Shown: positions 9,128-19,134 of the stretch, piece after piece
Layout: the number at the start of each line of letters is the position of its first letter
Position numbering within the stretch: position 1 is the first letter of the stretch
From: Oculatella sp. LEGE 06141
GTDB lineage: Bacteria; Cyanobacteriota; Cyanobacteriia; Elainellales; Elainellaceae
Direction of reading: 5' to 3'
DNA: 64,000 nt
NCBI RefSeq assembly: GCF_015207605.1
Contig: NZ_JADEWO010000030.1
Coordinates: forward strand, 22,285 to 86,284
The notes under the pieces: generated by a model
Databases searched by the model: none
The model's input: the letters and a program-made list of their open reading frames with translations, nothing else
Told to the model about the DNA's origin: nothing
Program-made: the position numbers and the translations under genes

Positions 9128-9168
9128 AACCTGCGGTTTCTCTGTCAACCAGCTAGAAACCGCAGGTT
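9128..9168 (+). terminator. Strong hairpin after the exported-protein gene
   Basis: AACCTGCGGTTTCT (9128-9141) and AGAAACCGCAGGTT (9155-9168) form a perfect 14-bp stem with a 13-nt loop, about 110 bp after the stop at 9015. The downstream T-content is low, so termination is likely but not certain. A short direct repeat of CCCTGATCAAACA lies between the stop and the hairpin. Confidence 0.5.
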
Positions 9169-9250
9169 TGCTGCTCTCTCAACCCATTTCGATTAACCTG
9201 TGTCGGTATGATTGTGGGACACACGGGTTCCCCAAATCCGGTTCCTCAAA

Positions 9251-9323
9251 TCCAGGGTGCAGGAGTTGAACCCGCCTAACGCGAATTATGAGTTCGCTGC
9301 CTATACCGCTCGGCCAACCCTGG
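9251..9323 (-). tRNA. tRNA with anticodon CAU (probably tRNA-Ile2, possibly elongator Met)
   Basis: A complete 73-nt cloverleaf: acceptor CCAGGGT/ACCCTGG, D stem GCC/GGC with a 10-nt loop, anticodon stem GCGAA/TTCGC with loop CTCATAA, T stem GCGGG/CCTGC with loop TTCAACT, discriminator A, CCA not encoded. The TG-GCC D-arm layout and CTCATAA loop match my memory of plastid trnI-CAU, whose C34 becomes lysidine. It is not an initiator tRNA, because position 72 pairs with C1. Ile2 versus Met cannot be settled here. Confidence 0.85.
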
Positions 9324-9571
9324 CTGTGAAGCATTCCTTCACTAAACACCTATTGTATCCTGCTGTGTCCGGGGGAAGGCAAGAGCCAGATGCCGTTCGA
9401 AATGTGAAATCTTTTGACGACAGGTGGTTGCGCCCTGCACCATTTCTTAGACTTAGCGCATAAAATTCTAGTTCAACCGGGCATGGCGCGATCGCCCGAA
9501 ACTAAACCAGATAGTTTGCCTTCTTCTATAATCAACCGCACAAATAATTAACCGCACAAACAGCATCCCGT

Positions 9572-10294
9572 ATGAGCAGCAACCGCATCAATCCCACCGT
9601 CGTCCTAACCCTGGGACTCCTGTTCCTTATGATTGTGGCTGGAATTGTGAGCGCATCCTGGGGCTACAGCTTAGGGCGACAGGCACTCAAAGGCATCACC
9701 CAGCCAGACGTTCGCCCCAATAGCGGTGTCGATACTTCATCTGATGGCAGTACGGCTCGCCGAGAAGAATTTACGCTGCTGCGTGAAGACGACATCTTGA
9801 CCGATGTAGAAGCCCGGATGAAGGGCAATGCTCAGTCGGCTGCGCCCAAGTCCGAGGTTCAAAGCAGTGTGCAAACGAAAGCGGCGACTGAAGTGTCTGT
9901 CGTGAATGTCTCCCATCAAACCGAGTCGTTAGCCAGCTCTTCTCAAGCCGGATTTCCGATCGCCAGTACCGATCAGGGTGTCACCATGTCCGTTCGTTCT
10001 GCTTATGAGCATGATGGAGAACTCGTATTGGAGGTAAGCTTACAGAATAGCGGTTCCCAAACCGTGCAATTCCTGTACAGCTTTATGGACGTGACGGATA
10101 ACCAGGGTCGAATGATGAGTGCTAATACTCAAGGTTTGCCAGCAGAACTGCCCCCAAACAATGAAAAATACTCTGGTGTGGTCAGCATTCCATCCGCTGT
10201 ACTGGATGGGGTAGATAGTGTCGCTTTATCGCTGCCGGACTACCCCGACCAACAGCTTACATTGCGACTGTCTGGTATTCCCGTTGAGAGATAA
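9572..10294 (+). CDS. Membrane-anchored protein with C-terminal beta-sandwich-like domain
   Basis: 240 residues. One N-terminal transmembrane helix (about 10-32, VVLTLGLLFLMIVAGIV) is followed by a Ser/Thr-rich linker to about residue 125. A C-terminal domain then follows (VTMSVRSAYEHDGELVLEVSLQNSGSQ split by a loop, then VSIPSAVLDGVDS). This resembles DUF4352-type or Ig-like 'extra-cellular' sandwich domains, in which the SVRSAY and VEVSLQN strands are typical. The family is uncertain. It is probably envelope-facing. The CorC-type gene follows about 75 bp downstream on the same strand. Confidence 0.55.
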   Translation: MSSNRINPTVVLTLGLLFLMIVAGIVSASWGYSLGRQALKGITQPDVRPNSGVDTSSDGSTARREEFTLLREDDILTDVEARMKGNAQSAAPKSEVQSSVQTKAATEVSVVNVSHQTESLASSSQAGFPIASTDQGVTMSVRSAYEHDGELVLEVSLQNSGSQTVQFLYSFMDVTDNQGRMMSANTQGLPAELPPNNEKYSGVVSIPSAVLDGVDSVALSLPDYPDQQLTLRLSGIPVER

Positions 10295-10370
10295 CCTGCT
10301 AGATGACTGAAACGTTCTGGTCTCGCCAGTACGATCGCGCCCCACTGTGATCTTGTTTTTGCCCTCACGG

Positions 10371-11966
10371 ATGATTCTTTTTGCTTCCAGCCCAGTGGCA
10401 ATTAGCACTGTCTCTCAGTTGACTGGAACAGATGTGTTTCTGCGGTTGCTGTCGGTGTTCTTGTTAATTGCCATCAACGCGTTCTTTGTGACGGCTGAAT
10501 TTTCTATTGTTTCAGTTCGCCGATCGCGGATCAATCAACTCGCCTCTGCTGGCGATATCCAGGCAAAGACCGTTCAAGATCTGCAACGGGGGTTGGATCG
10601 GCTACTTTCGACAACGCAGCTTGGTATTACCCTGTCTAGCTTGGCCTTGGGGTGGATTGGCGAAAGCACGATGGCTGTCCTCCTGGCTGTCCTCCTGGCT
10701 CGGTTGCCGTTGCCACTGGATACGACTCAGACTTTGTCCCATTCTGTAGCGATTCCGCTGGCCTTTTTTCTGATTGCCTATTTGCAAATTGTCTTAGGCG
10801 AACTCTGTCCCAAATCAATGGCGTTACTATATCCAGAGCAGTTGGCACGGGTACTGGGGCCTCCTAGCCTGGCGATCGCCCGGTTCTTTAATCCCTTCAT
10901 TTGGGGGTTGAATCAGTCAACACGGTGGTTGCTGCGGCTGGTGGGTGTGCAATACGCGGGGCAAGCCTGGTCTAACCGCATTTCTCCGGAAGAATTGCAG
11001 CTGATCATCAGCACGTCTGCTGAATCACCAGATTTGGAGGAAGAAGAGCGAGAATTGCTCACCAATGTCTTCGAGTTTGCAGAAGTCACGGCGGGTGAAG
11101 TGATGGTGCCTCGGATTAGCGTGGTTGCAGTTCCCCATACTGCGACCTTTCAAGATTTGCTGCACGAAGTATCGGTGTCTGGGCACTCTCGCTATCCGGT
11201 CATGGGAGAATCGCTAGACGATATCCTGGGCATCATCTACTTTAAGGAACTAGCCGCACCGCTAGTTGAGGGCGTGTTGCAGTTGGATACCCCCATTCAG
11301 GCGTGGGTTCGTCCTGCTCAGTTTGTGCCCGAATACCTGCCCCTGCATGAACTGTTGCACTCGATGCAGCGGTTGGGACAGGCAATGGTGATGGTAATGG
11401 ATGAATTTGGCGGAACGGCGGGTCTGGTCACCATTGAGGATATCGCGGCCGAAATTATTGGGCACAACGAGCCTGAAAGCTCTGAAGAATTGAACGTTCA
11501 AGTGCTGAACGAACAGAGTTTCTTGGTTCAAGCCCAGCTCGACATAGAAGAAGTAAACGATCTGCTCAACCTGGATTTGCCGCTATCGGAGGAATATCAA
11601 ACGTTGGGTGGGTTTATGATCTACCAACTGCAAAAAATTCCGGTTGAGGGAGAGCTATTGCAATACAACCAGTGGGAGTTTCGCGTGGCGGTGGTAGACG
11701 GCCCACGACTGCAAAAAATCCAAGTGCAACGCCTGGACTCTAGCGACGACAGCGATAGTTTTAATCACCTTGAGGTCAATGATGCCCTAGATGCCTCAGA
11801 TGCCTCAGATGCCTCAGAACCAGCGGCGATCGCTGATCCCTGGGAGTTGTCGTCTACCCAACCCGATGCATTGGCTCCCAGCGCTGAGGCTCGCTCTCAA
11901 AACGACATCTCCCTGCCTGCCGACTCATCGCCCCATTCCGATTCGTCTTCAATTCATCACAGTTAA
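10371..11966 (+). CDS. CNNM/CorC-HlyC-type membrane protein (DUF21 + CBS pair)
   Basis: An integral membrane protein of the hemolysin C/CorC/CNNM family, associated with Mg or Co export. The N-terminal DUF21 domain has about four hydrophobic segments (FLLIAINAFFVTAEFS, MAVLLAVLLARLPL, IPLAFFLIAYLQIVLGE). A tandem CBS module follows (EVMVPRISVVAV, then GLVTIEDIAAEIIG), and then the C-terminal CorC_HlyC domain. The GTG at 10347 and the ATG at 10371 are both possible; I used the ATG. The tail is acidic and Ser/Asp-rich with a DASDASDAS repeat. MAVLLAVLLA is encoded by a tandem 12-bp repeat. Confidence 0.85.
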   Translation: MILFASSPVAISTVSQLTGTDVFLRLLSVFLLIAINAFFVTAEFSIVSVRRSRINQLASAGDIQAKTVQDLQRGLDRLLSTTQLGITLSSLALGWIGESTMAVLLAVLLARLPLPLDTTQTLSHSVAIPLAFFLIAYLQIVLGELCPKSMALLYPEQLARVLGPPSLAIARFFNPFIWGLNQSTRWLLRLVGVQYAGQAWSNRISPEELQLIISTSAESPDLEEEERELLTNVFEFAEVTAGEVMVPRISVVAVPHTATFQDLLHEVSVSGHSRYPVMGESLDDILGIIYFKELAAPLVEGVLQLDTPIQAWVRPAQFVPEYLPLHELLHSMQRLGQAMVMVMDEFGGTAGLVTIEDIAAEIIGHNEPESSEELNVQVLNEQSFLVQAQLDIEEVNDLLNLDLPLSEEYQTLGGFMIYQLQKIPVEGELLQYNQWEFRVAVVDGPRLQKIQVQRLDSSDDSDSFNHLEVNDALDASDASDASEPAAIADPWELSSTQPDALAPSAEARSQNDISLPADSSPHSDSSSIHHS

Positions 11967-12081
11967 AACTCATGCTATAAAAGCGGCTCTGAATCAGTAT
12001 GCTGTTGAGAGCTAAATGGTTGTGCCCTTGTCGGCCATTCACTCTTGTGCAACTGATGCCCCTTGAAGCAGCGATTCATCT

Positions 12082-12537
12082 ATGCGTTATTGGTTGATGA
12101 AGTCTGAGCCTGAGGTTTATGGAATTGCCGATCTGGAACGCGATCGCAAAACGATTTGGGATGGCATCCGCAATTACCAGGCGCGAAACTTCTTGCGCGA
12201 AATGCAGGTCGGCGATCTGGCTTTCTTTTATCACTCCCAGTCTAGCCCGCCTGGTATTGCCGGACTGATGCGCGTCGCTCAGCCTGGAATCGACGACCCG
12301 ACTCAGTTTGATGCCCAAAGCCAGTATTACGATCCCAAATCGTCACTCGACTCGCCCCGCTGGCAAACGGTCAGGGTTGAATTTGTGCGATCGTTCCCTG
12401 CGCTCATTCCGCTGGAGCAGTTACGGCAAACCTTTAGTGCCGAGGAACTGTTGCTGGTGCGGCGGGGCAACCGGTTGTCAGTAATGCCCGTGCCAGAGGA
12501 CGTGGCCGAGAAAATCCTGGCAATGGTTGGGCAGTAG
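12082..12537 (+). CDS. EVE-domain protein
   Basis: 151 residues, almost wholly one EVE (PUA-like) domain. It begins MRYWLMKSEPEVYGI, with the diagnostic W-L-M-K-S-E-P, and contains WDGIRNYQARNFLREM, GDLAFFYHS and a conserved PALIPLEQLR region. EVE domains bind modified bases in DNA or RNA, and stand-alone forms like this one are common in bacteria without a proven ligand. No restriction or modification gene is nearby, so a housekeeping role is more likely than defence. Confidence 0.9.
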   Translation: MRYWLMKSEPEVYGIADLERDRKTIWDGIRNYQARNFLREMQVGDLAFFYHSQSSPPGIAGLMRVAQPGIDDPTQFDAQSQYYDPKSSLDSPRWQTVRVEFVRSFPALIPLEQLRQTFSAEELLLVRRGNRLSVMPVPEDVAEKILAMVGQ

Positions 12538-12559
12538 TATTCGTCAGGTGCATCAGCGC

Positions 12560-13345
12560 TCAATTGGCTGAAGGCAGGGCTGGAATCAGATTGTCCTGCA
12601 ATCCAACTAAACCGTCACCGTAGATGACCGTAACGGGATGCTCTCGCGGTTGTCCGTTCTGGGAACCGATGATGACGTAGTTGAAGCCGTTTCTGTTTTC
12701 TGCTGAGCCTGCAAACCGATAATCCAGCGTATCAACATCAAACTGAGCGCCGTAGCGATCGATCGCTGTTTCGGCCTGGTCAACCGGATAGGGCAAATCA
12801 TCGGCAGTGAGCGCCCTGGCAAGCTGCTCTGCATCACTGGCTTGAATGGAAGCGATCACTTCATCCAGCATGGCCTTAGCCCAATGCGAATAGAGGAAAA
12901 ACTCGTCAACCAGGCGAATGGATTGATCCTGGTAAAGTGTAATCGGCTTGCTGATGCCGTTGCTGCCATATAGCCGGTATTCGAAGCGTTGGCTTGAGGC
13001 TCCGAGTTGCTCTACTCGCTCTCGTTGCACCCGCTCAATCGGTGCGCCAGCAAAATAAGTCTGATAGTCTGCGATCGCTGCTTCAACATTAGCCTGATAC
13101 CGATCGCGCTCCAGCATGTAGGGCATTAGATACAGCACATCTTCAGTGTTGATGGCGTTGATAACATCCGCCATGAGGGCATCGGCCTCTGTTGCCGTCA
13201 GCAGGGTGTCTCTTTCGCTGTTGGGGCTGGATACGACCTGGGGAGAGGGGACAATCTCAGCAGTAGGGGAACGATCGCTGACCGTGCTACAACCAAGCAG
13301 CACAGCACTGCTAAGCAGGGGCAGCATCCATCGAAATAGTGTCAT
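12560..13345 (-). CDS. Putative lipoprotein of unknown function
   Basis: 261 residues from the ATG at 13345 (the frame opens at 13366). A type II signal peptide ends in the lipobox LLGC, so the mature protein should start at a lipidated Cys near residue 19. The body has helical segments, an internal ADALMADVINAINTEDV stretch and a C-terminal VTVIYGDGLVGLQ, an NTF2-like impression without clear motifs. It is convergent with the EVE gene; the two stops lie about 20 bp apart. Function unknown. Confidence 0.6.
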   Translation of the reverse strand: MTLFRWMLPLLSSAVLLGCSTVSDRSPTAEIVPSPQVVSSPNSERDTLLTATEADALMADVINAINTEDVLYLMPYMLERDRYQANVEAAIADYQTYFAGAPIERVQRERVEQLGASSQRFEYRLYGSNGISKPITLYQDQSIRLVDEFFLYSHWAKAMLDEVIASIQASDAEQLARALTADDLPYPVDQAETAIDRYGAQFDVDTLDYRFAGSAENRNGFNYVIIGSQNGQPREHPVTVIYGDGLVGLQDNLIPALPSAN

Positions 13346-13453
13346 GAAAACAGTCCTGGTCTGCATCTATCAAAATGGACTTCCATCCTACCGAAGCAAT
13401 CTGGCTTCGAGTAGAACGGTATACCAGATAACAAACTGGACGATGAGAAGCCC

Positions 13454-14572
<1,119 letters not shown>

Positions 14573-14611
14573 CTAATTGCTTAAATTGATGCTCTATAGA
14601 GTGTATAGAAT

Positions 14612-15073
14612 TTACAGAGAAAAATTCTCTTCATCGTCGATTCGCACATCCCAACTGGCAGACAGCACCTCAGCCACTACGGCTTCCAGTGCGGCTGCGT
14701 TCAGGCTTCGAGTTGCCTGCTCTTGCAGCGGGTTGGAGAGCGGAATCAGCCGCAACTGCCGATTTTCTTGCGCCAGGTCGAAGCAGGGCTGCCCCTCACC
14801 GCTGCGCTTCAGTTCGAGATAGTCAAAACTATGAACGTTGAGATAGAGGGTATGGTTGGCTACAAGGGTCGATCGCTGCGGGTCGGCGAACACCTCCAGC
14901 ACATAGCCTTCCTCAGATTCGACGAGCGGTTCACCGTCTTGAGTGTAGCTGTAGCGAACTCGGCTCAAGTCGCTGAGTAACCGCTGCATATCTTGCTTAT
15001 TGACCACAATTCCGGCATCAACAATGCAAGGGGCAGGCAGTTTCATGTTTCCAGGAAGTTGATCGTGATTCAT
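14612..15073 (-). CDS. Cyanobacterial protein of unknown function
   Basis: 153 residues, soluble, acidic. Features: VDAGIVVNKQDMQRLLSDLSRVRYSY, then GYVLEVFADPQRSTLVAN, YLNVHSFDYLEL and a helical C-terminus rich in Ala/Glu. No known motif. It sits directly upstream of tgt in the same direction, so the two may be co-transcribed, but nothing in the sequence suggests a tRNA-modification activity. Confidence 0.6.
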   Translation of the reverse strand: MNHDQLPGNMKLPAPCIVDAGIVVNKQDMQRLLSDLSRVRYSYTQDGEPLVESEEGYVLEVFADPQRSTLVANHTLYLNVHSFDYLELKRSGEGQPCFDLAQENRQLRLIPLSNPLQEQATRSLNAAALEAVVAEVLSASWDVRIDDEENFSL

Positions 15074-15649
15074 ACAATAGAAGCCCTTGGTCTAAATGGG
15101 ACCTTAGGTTGCGTTACGACTAGCGAAACAAAGAATAGCGTCATAGCAATCGATAGACTCCTCAGATCATAGGATGAATGAACTTACCAAGGGAACCGAT
15201 AACTACTTCTGCCGGGATGGGTACACTAGGTCAGGAAAAAGCGTTGAACTGCCAAGCAAAGTTTGAGAAACTTGGCGGGGGCGGGCAGGTTTGGCAACTC
15301 AGTTTCCTGTTCAGGGGAGTACTTGGAACAATCTTATCTCAGGACTTCAAAGTCGCCCTTAATGAAATATACGGAAATCCCCGTCTAAAATGAGCTACGG
15401 TCGATTTTTCCACAATTCAAGCCTTAATTATGACGGCAACGTTGAATCAGTGATTCAGCCAGAATGCTGATTCTTGGAGCAAATGCTGTGTGATAAGAGT
15501 TACCGTCAGTTCCGCTGTTTGGATCAGCGTCAAAACTGAGCAGTTGATTCAAACAAGCCGACAGTAACCGTTACAGCGATCGCCCTTGAATGACGCTACT
15601 CCAGTTTTAAAGGTTCAATTCTCAAACGGTATACCCCTGGTTGGGATGC
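15074..15649 (+). other. Non-coding stretch ahead of cobS with alternative hairpins
   Basis: No credible gene; the 71-codon frame at 15178 looks spurious. GAATCA at 15445-15450 can pair either with TGATTC at 15451-15456 (the palindrome TGAATCAGTGATTCA, 15443-15457) or with TGATTC at 15468-15473. These folds are mutually exclusive and upstream of cobS. I saw no B12-box (GCCACTG) or other cobalamin-riboswitch core. Confidence 0.35.
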
Positions 15650-16462
15650 ATGGCAGATCCACAGCATGATGATCCGGCTAGACAGCCCTTGTCGTGGTTG
15701 AAGGCAAAGGTTCAGTTAGCGTTGGCTCGTTTGGCAGCAGCGGTTGTGTTTTACACCTGTATTCCTTTGCCTGCCACCTGGGTTCTGGAGTTTCAAACCG
15801 TTGCTCGTCTGGCACCAGTGGTTGGACTGCTGCTGGGTGGGGGGCTGGGGCTGCTGGATTTTGGCTTGCAGCAGTTGGGGATGCCTGTACTGACCCGCAG
15901 TACGGTTGTTGTGATGGTGTGGGTGGCAGTTACCGGAGGGCTGCACCTGGATGGCGTGATGGATACGGCGGATGGGCTGGCTGTAACCCAACCGCAACGT
16001 CGATTGCAGGTGATGACCGATAGTGCTACGGGCGCATTTGGAGCGATGGCCGCGATCGCCCTGCTGCTGCTTAAAACCGCTGCCCTTAGCGATTTGCCGA
16101 CCCTGCGCTGGGGAGTGTTAGCCGTTGCGGCAGGCTGGGGACGATGGGGGCAGCAGGTGGCGATCGCCTGCTATCCGTATCTGAAGCCGACGGGAAAGGG
16201 GGCTTTTCATAAAGCGGCACTGCCGTCAGCCTGGGACATCATTCCTGGATTGCTGTTGATGCTAGGAGTCTGTTTGCTGCTGGGACTGGGGCAGAGCGCT
16301 CAGTGGCGGTTGGTGGTTGGGCTAGTGGCGGGCGGCGCGATCGCCTTCGGGATGGCAGCCTGGTTTAGCTGGCAGTTGGGCGGCCACACGGGCGATACCT
16401 ATGGTGCTGTGGTTGAATGGGCTGAGGCTGGGGTGCTGGTTTTGGGTACGCTCTTACTGTGA
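15650..16462 (+). CDS. cobS: Adenosylcobinamide-GDP ribazoletransferase (cobalamin synthase)
   Basis: The last step of nucleotide-loop assembly in cobalamin synthesis: it joins adenosylcobinamide-GDP to alpha-ribazole at the cytoplasmic membrane. A polytopic protein of about 270 residues. It carries the family signature [16 protein letters not shown], with the metal-binding acidic residues, and [11 protein letters not shown] near the C-terminus. Several hydrophobic helices are visible ([28 protein letters not shown]). I prefer the ATG at 15650 over the in-frame TTG at 15641. cobD lies separately at 29326. Confidence 0.95.
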   Translation: MADPQHDDPARQPLSWLKAKVQLALARLAAAVVFYTCIPLPATWVLEFQTVARLAPVVGLLLGGGLGLLDFGLQQLGMPVLTRSTVVVMVWVAVTGGLHLDGVMDTADGLAVTQPQRRLQVMTDSATGAFGAMAAIALLLLKTAALSDLPTLRWGVLAVAAGWGRWGQQVAIACYPYLKPTGKGAFHKAALPSAWDIIPGLLLMLGVCLLLGLGQSAQWRLVVGLVAGGAIAFGMAAWFSWQLGGHTGDTYGAVVEWAEAGVLVLGTLLL

Positions 16463-16691
16463 CGGAATCCTTTTTGGCGACGGAACCAAAGCAAGATGGA
16501 TGGGCAGTTGTGGCGATCGCTTCCGGGAATCTCAGGTCACAAAATCAGTCAGAATTAATTGAGTGCAAACGTCGAGTGCAGCATACCGAGCGCAATATAA
16601 ATGAATGCTGAGGCGCTTGCCTGATGGGCTGCGAATGCCTGGTGGCCCACAGTAGGTATAGTTGAGTAGGTGAAATCTCCTTGATGTGATT

Positions 16692-17117
16692 ATGTCTCCT
16701 GATTGTGATGCTTTAGCACTGGAGTCGTTGGCCGCCTGTTCTCAAGCGCTGGGGTTGTCTCAAATTCAGCGGCATATATTTATCTGCGCCGACCAAACTA
16801 ATCCCAAATGCTGCGACAAGGCTGATAGCCTGGTGGCCTGGGACTACCTCAAGAAACGTCTTAAGCAGCTAAAGTTAGATATCTCGACCCCAGAGCGCCC
16901 TTCCTGTGTGTTTCGTACCAAGGCTAACTGTTTGCGGGTGTGCCAGCGGGGGCCCATTCTGGTGGTGTATCCGGATGGAGTGTGGTATCACAGTACAACC
17001 CCAGAGGTCATTGAGCGCATTATTCAAGAGCATTTGATGGGCAATCAAATCGTAGAAGAGTACGCATTTTTGGTTCATCCTTTACCGGAATTGAACAAAC
17101 AGGAGTCAAACGATTAA
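16692..17117 (+). CDS. Thioredoxin-like [2Fe-2S] ferredoxin-domain protein
   Basis: 141 residues. The Cys pattern fits the thioredoxin-fold [2Fe-2S] family (as in the NuoE C-terminal domain): [14 protein letters not shown], then about 45 residues on [20 protein letters not shown]. The second Cys pair is a CxxxC. Such proteins in cyanobacteria are soluble electron carriers of undefined role. Because the Cys residues are complete, cluster binding is likely. The ATG at 16692 is preferred over the in-frame GTG at 16686. It is followed by a long gap before the response regulator. Confidence 0.85.
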   Translation: MSPDCDALALESLAACSQALGLSQIQRHIFICADQTNPKCCDKADSLVAWDYLKKRLKQLKLDISTPERPSCVFRTKANCLRVCQRGPILVVYPDGVWYHSTTPEVIERIIQEHLMGNQIVEEYAFLVHPLPELNKQESND

Positions 17118-17531
17118 GATTTCTTTCACAACCCTGTAAATGGATGCGATCGCCTTCATTTGACGGAAGAATCAAATAGGGCTGAGCCAACCAAATGCCA
17201 CAAAACTGGTACTCAGACTTTTTCTATAGCGCGTAAATTTAACCCATCAAAAGAAAGGCAATATATAATATCGCGGTGAGTGGGGTGTAAACATCTGCGA
17301 TTTTACTAAATTTTCGCAGGTAGGTTCGTTAGCTATCCTTTAATCAGGGAAAGACATGACTGGGAACTAGACCGACTGCAACCGTTTTGTCTATCCAACA
17401 CCTTATCGAGGCTTGAAAGGATGCAGAACCTATCAAGGCTGCTATCAAGGCTAACTGAGGAGACAGAAAAGGGCACCTTAAACGAGTGTTGATAGACCTA
17501 TTGTTGACCTAGGCGTGGTGAGTAACAAAGC
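17118..17531 (+). promoter_or_regulatory. Long leader and promoter region of the response regulator
   Basis: A 414-bp gap with no gene. TATAAT (17264-17269) is a candidate -10. There is no clear -35 at 17 bp, as expected for activator-dependent or type 2 cyanobacterial promoters. If used, it gives a 5' leader of about 260 nt. Confidence 0.3.
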
Positions 17532-18179
17532 ATGAAGGAAAATAGTGTGGGAGATCACAAACGACTTTTATTGATCGATGATGATCCGAATTTGATCTTG
17601 TTAGTGAAAGACTATTTAGAATTTCGGGGATACGAAGTAGTCACTGCCGAAAACGGTCAAGAAGCGCTAGAGGTCTTGCAAAAAGATACGCCGGACATGA
17701 TCATCTGTGATGTGATGATGCCGCAAATGGATGGCTATTCACTGGTAGAGCATGTTCGTAAAGATCCGCGCACAAGCTGGATTCCAGTCTTGTTTTTGTC
17801 TGCCAAAGGTCAGAGCCAAGACCGGGTGAAAGGGTTGAATACCGGTGCAGATGTCTACATGGTGAAGCCGTTTGAGCCAGAAGAACTCGTCGCTCAGGTT
17901 GAGTCTTCTCTCAAGCAAGCGTCTCGGTTGATTCAGCGGCAGGAGAAGGGATCGGATTCGGCTCCCAAGATCCAGGTGCCGTTTGATGTTGAGCTAACGC
18001 CTACTGAACTGCGAGTGGTTCAATATGTAGCACGGGGCATGGCAAACCGCGAAATTGCAGAAGAACTCAATGTGAGTCAACGCACGATTGAAAGCCACGT
18101 GAGTAATATGCTCGGCAAAACGGGGCTGCACAATCGGACTGAACTGGCGCGTTGGGCGATTGAAAACAGCATGGCATAG
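17532..18179 (+). CDS. Response regulator, REC + LuxR-type HTH (Ycf29/Rre1-like)
   Basis: 215 residues. The receiver domain (about 10-125) has the acidic DD pair (LLIDDDPN), the phosphoacceptor Asp in IICDVMMPQMDGY and the Lys in MVKPF. The C-terminal LuxR/FixJ-type HTH (about 150-212) has LTPTELRVVQYVARGMANREIA and SQRTIESHVSNMLGKTGL. This layout and sequence style match the NarL-type regulator conserved in cyanobacteria and red-algal plastids (Ycf29/Rre1), which acts in stress responses. Orthology is inferred, not proved. No kinase is adjacent, so its partner must be encoded elsewhere. Confidence 0.85.
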   Translation: MKENSVGDHKRLLLIDDDPNLILLVKDYLEFRGYEVVTAENGQEALEVLQKDTPDMIICDVMMPQMDGYSLVEHVRKDPRTSWIPVLFLSAKGQSQDRVKGLNTGADVYMVKPFEPEELVAQVESSLKQASRLIQRQEKGSDSAPKIQVPFDVELTPTELRVVQYVARGMANREIAEELNVSQRTIESHVSNMLGKTGLHNRTELARWAIENSMA

Positions 18180-18237
18180 TTGCCGTTTCGCGTTACCTGG
18201 TTGACAAAGGCTATGAGTTGGGTGTGCTACACGTTCC

Positions 18238-19134
18238 CTAATCTAACGATTCTCTTGGTGCTTTGATTCGAGTTCTGCGCTCTACGATTTCTTTTAAGAT
18301 CAAGGTGATGACGGCCAACAGCCCTAGCAAAATGGCTGCGGAGAAAGCAGCCTGCGTTTGATACTGCTTATACGCTTCCTCTACAAACAGCGGCAGGGTT
18401 TGCGTTTTACCGATGATGTTGCCAGAAACCACCGCAACTGCACCAAATTCTCCCATTGCTCTGGCACTGGTTAGAATTAACCCGTACAGTAAGCCCCAGC
18501 GAATGTTGGGCAGAGTGACCCGCCAAAAGGTTTGCCAATCTCCAGACCCTAGCGTTTTGGCGGCCTCTTCTTGATCGCGACCGATTTCTTCTAATACCGG
18601 AATCACTTCACGCGCCACAAAGGGCAAGGTGACAAAGGCGGTAGCAAAGACCATTCCCGGCAAGGCAAAAATGACTTTGAGGTTCATGCTTTCGAGCAGG
18701 GGGCCGAACCAGCCGCGCTGACCGTATAGCAGGACAATCATCAGTCCGGCGACGACGGGGGATATAGAAAAAGGCAAATCGATGAGGCTAATGAGCAAGG
18801 TGCGCCCCGGAAACTGGTTACGCGCGATCGCCCAGGCGGCACATAGCCCAAAGACCGTATTGATCGGCACCACAATTAGAGTGATGATCAGCGTTAGCCG
18901 AACAGCGTTGATAAAGTCTGGGTCGGTCAGGTTACTTAAAAATGGCCCCACCCCTTCACTAAAGGCTTGGACAAACACATTGAGAGCCGGAACGAACAGA
19001 ATTAGCGCCAGGTAGGCGATCGCGGTTCCCACCAGCACCCACTTCACCCAGCGAGGTTGAGGGGTTGCCGGAACCTTCGCTGCCCCTTCAGAGGCAGCGG
19101 AGAACGGTTCAATGGGTTTCACTCTAGAATTCAT
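18238..19134 (-). CDS. cysW: Sulfate/thiosulfate ABC transporter permease CysW
   Basis: An inner-membrane permease subunit of the sulfate importer. 298 residues with about six transmembrane helices. It has the cytoplasmic EAA loop that contacts the ATPase (EEIGRDQEEAAKTLGSGD) and the SulT-type AREVIPVLEEIG and ARAMGEFGAVAVVSGNI segments. It overlaps the end of cysT by 11 nt on the same strand, implying translational coupling. The ATP-binding subunit CysA is not in this run. Confidence 0.93.
   Translation of the reverse strand: MNSRVKPIEPFSAASEGAAKVPATPQPRWVKWVLVGTAIAYLALILFVPALNVFVQAFSEGVGPFLSNLTDPDFINAVRLTLIITLIVVPINTVFGLCAAWAIARNQFPGRTLLISLIDLPFSISPVVAGLMIVLLYGQRGWFGPLLESMNLKVIFALPGMVFATAFVTLPFVAREVIPVLEEIGRDQEEAAKTLGSGDWQTFWRVTLPNIRWGLLYGLILTSARAMGEFGAVAVVSGNIIGKTQTLPLFVEEAYKQYQTQAAFSAAILLGLLAVITLILKEIVERRTRIKAPRESLD

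Noticed and set aside
12082..12537. EVE protein as part of a defence island
   Set aside because: Neighbours are housekeeping genes; no restriction, methylase or nuclease genes adjoin.
15178..15393. 71-codon plus-strand frame upstream of cobS
   Set aside because: No ribosome-binding site, low-complexity GGGGQV centre, no recognisable domain, lies in what looks like leader DNA.
15074..15649. Cobalamin riboswitch before cobS
   Set aside because: No GCCACTG B12 box or paired core could be found by eye.
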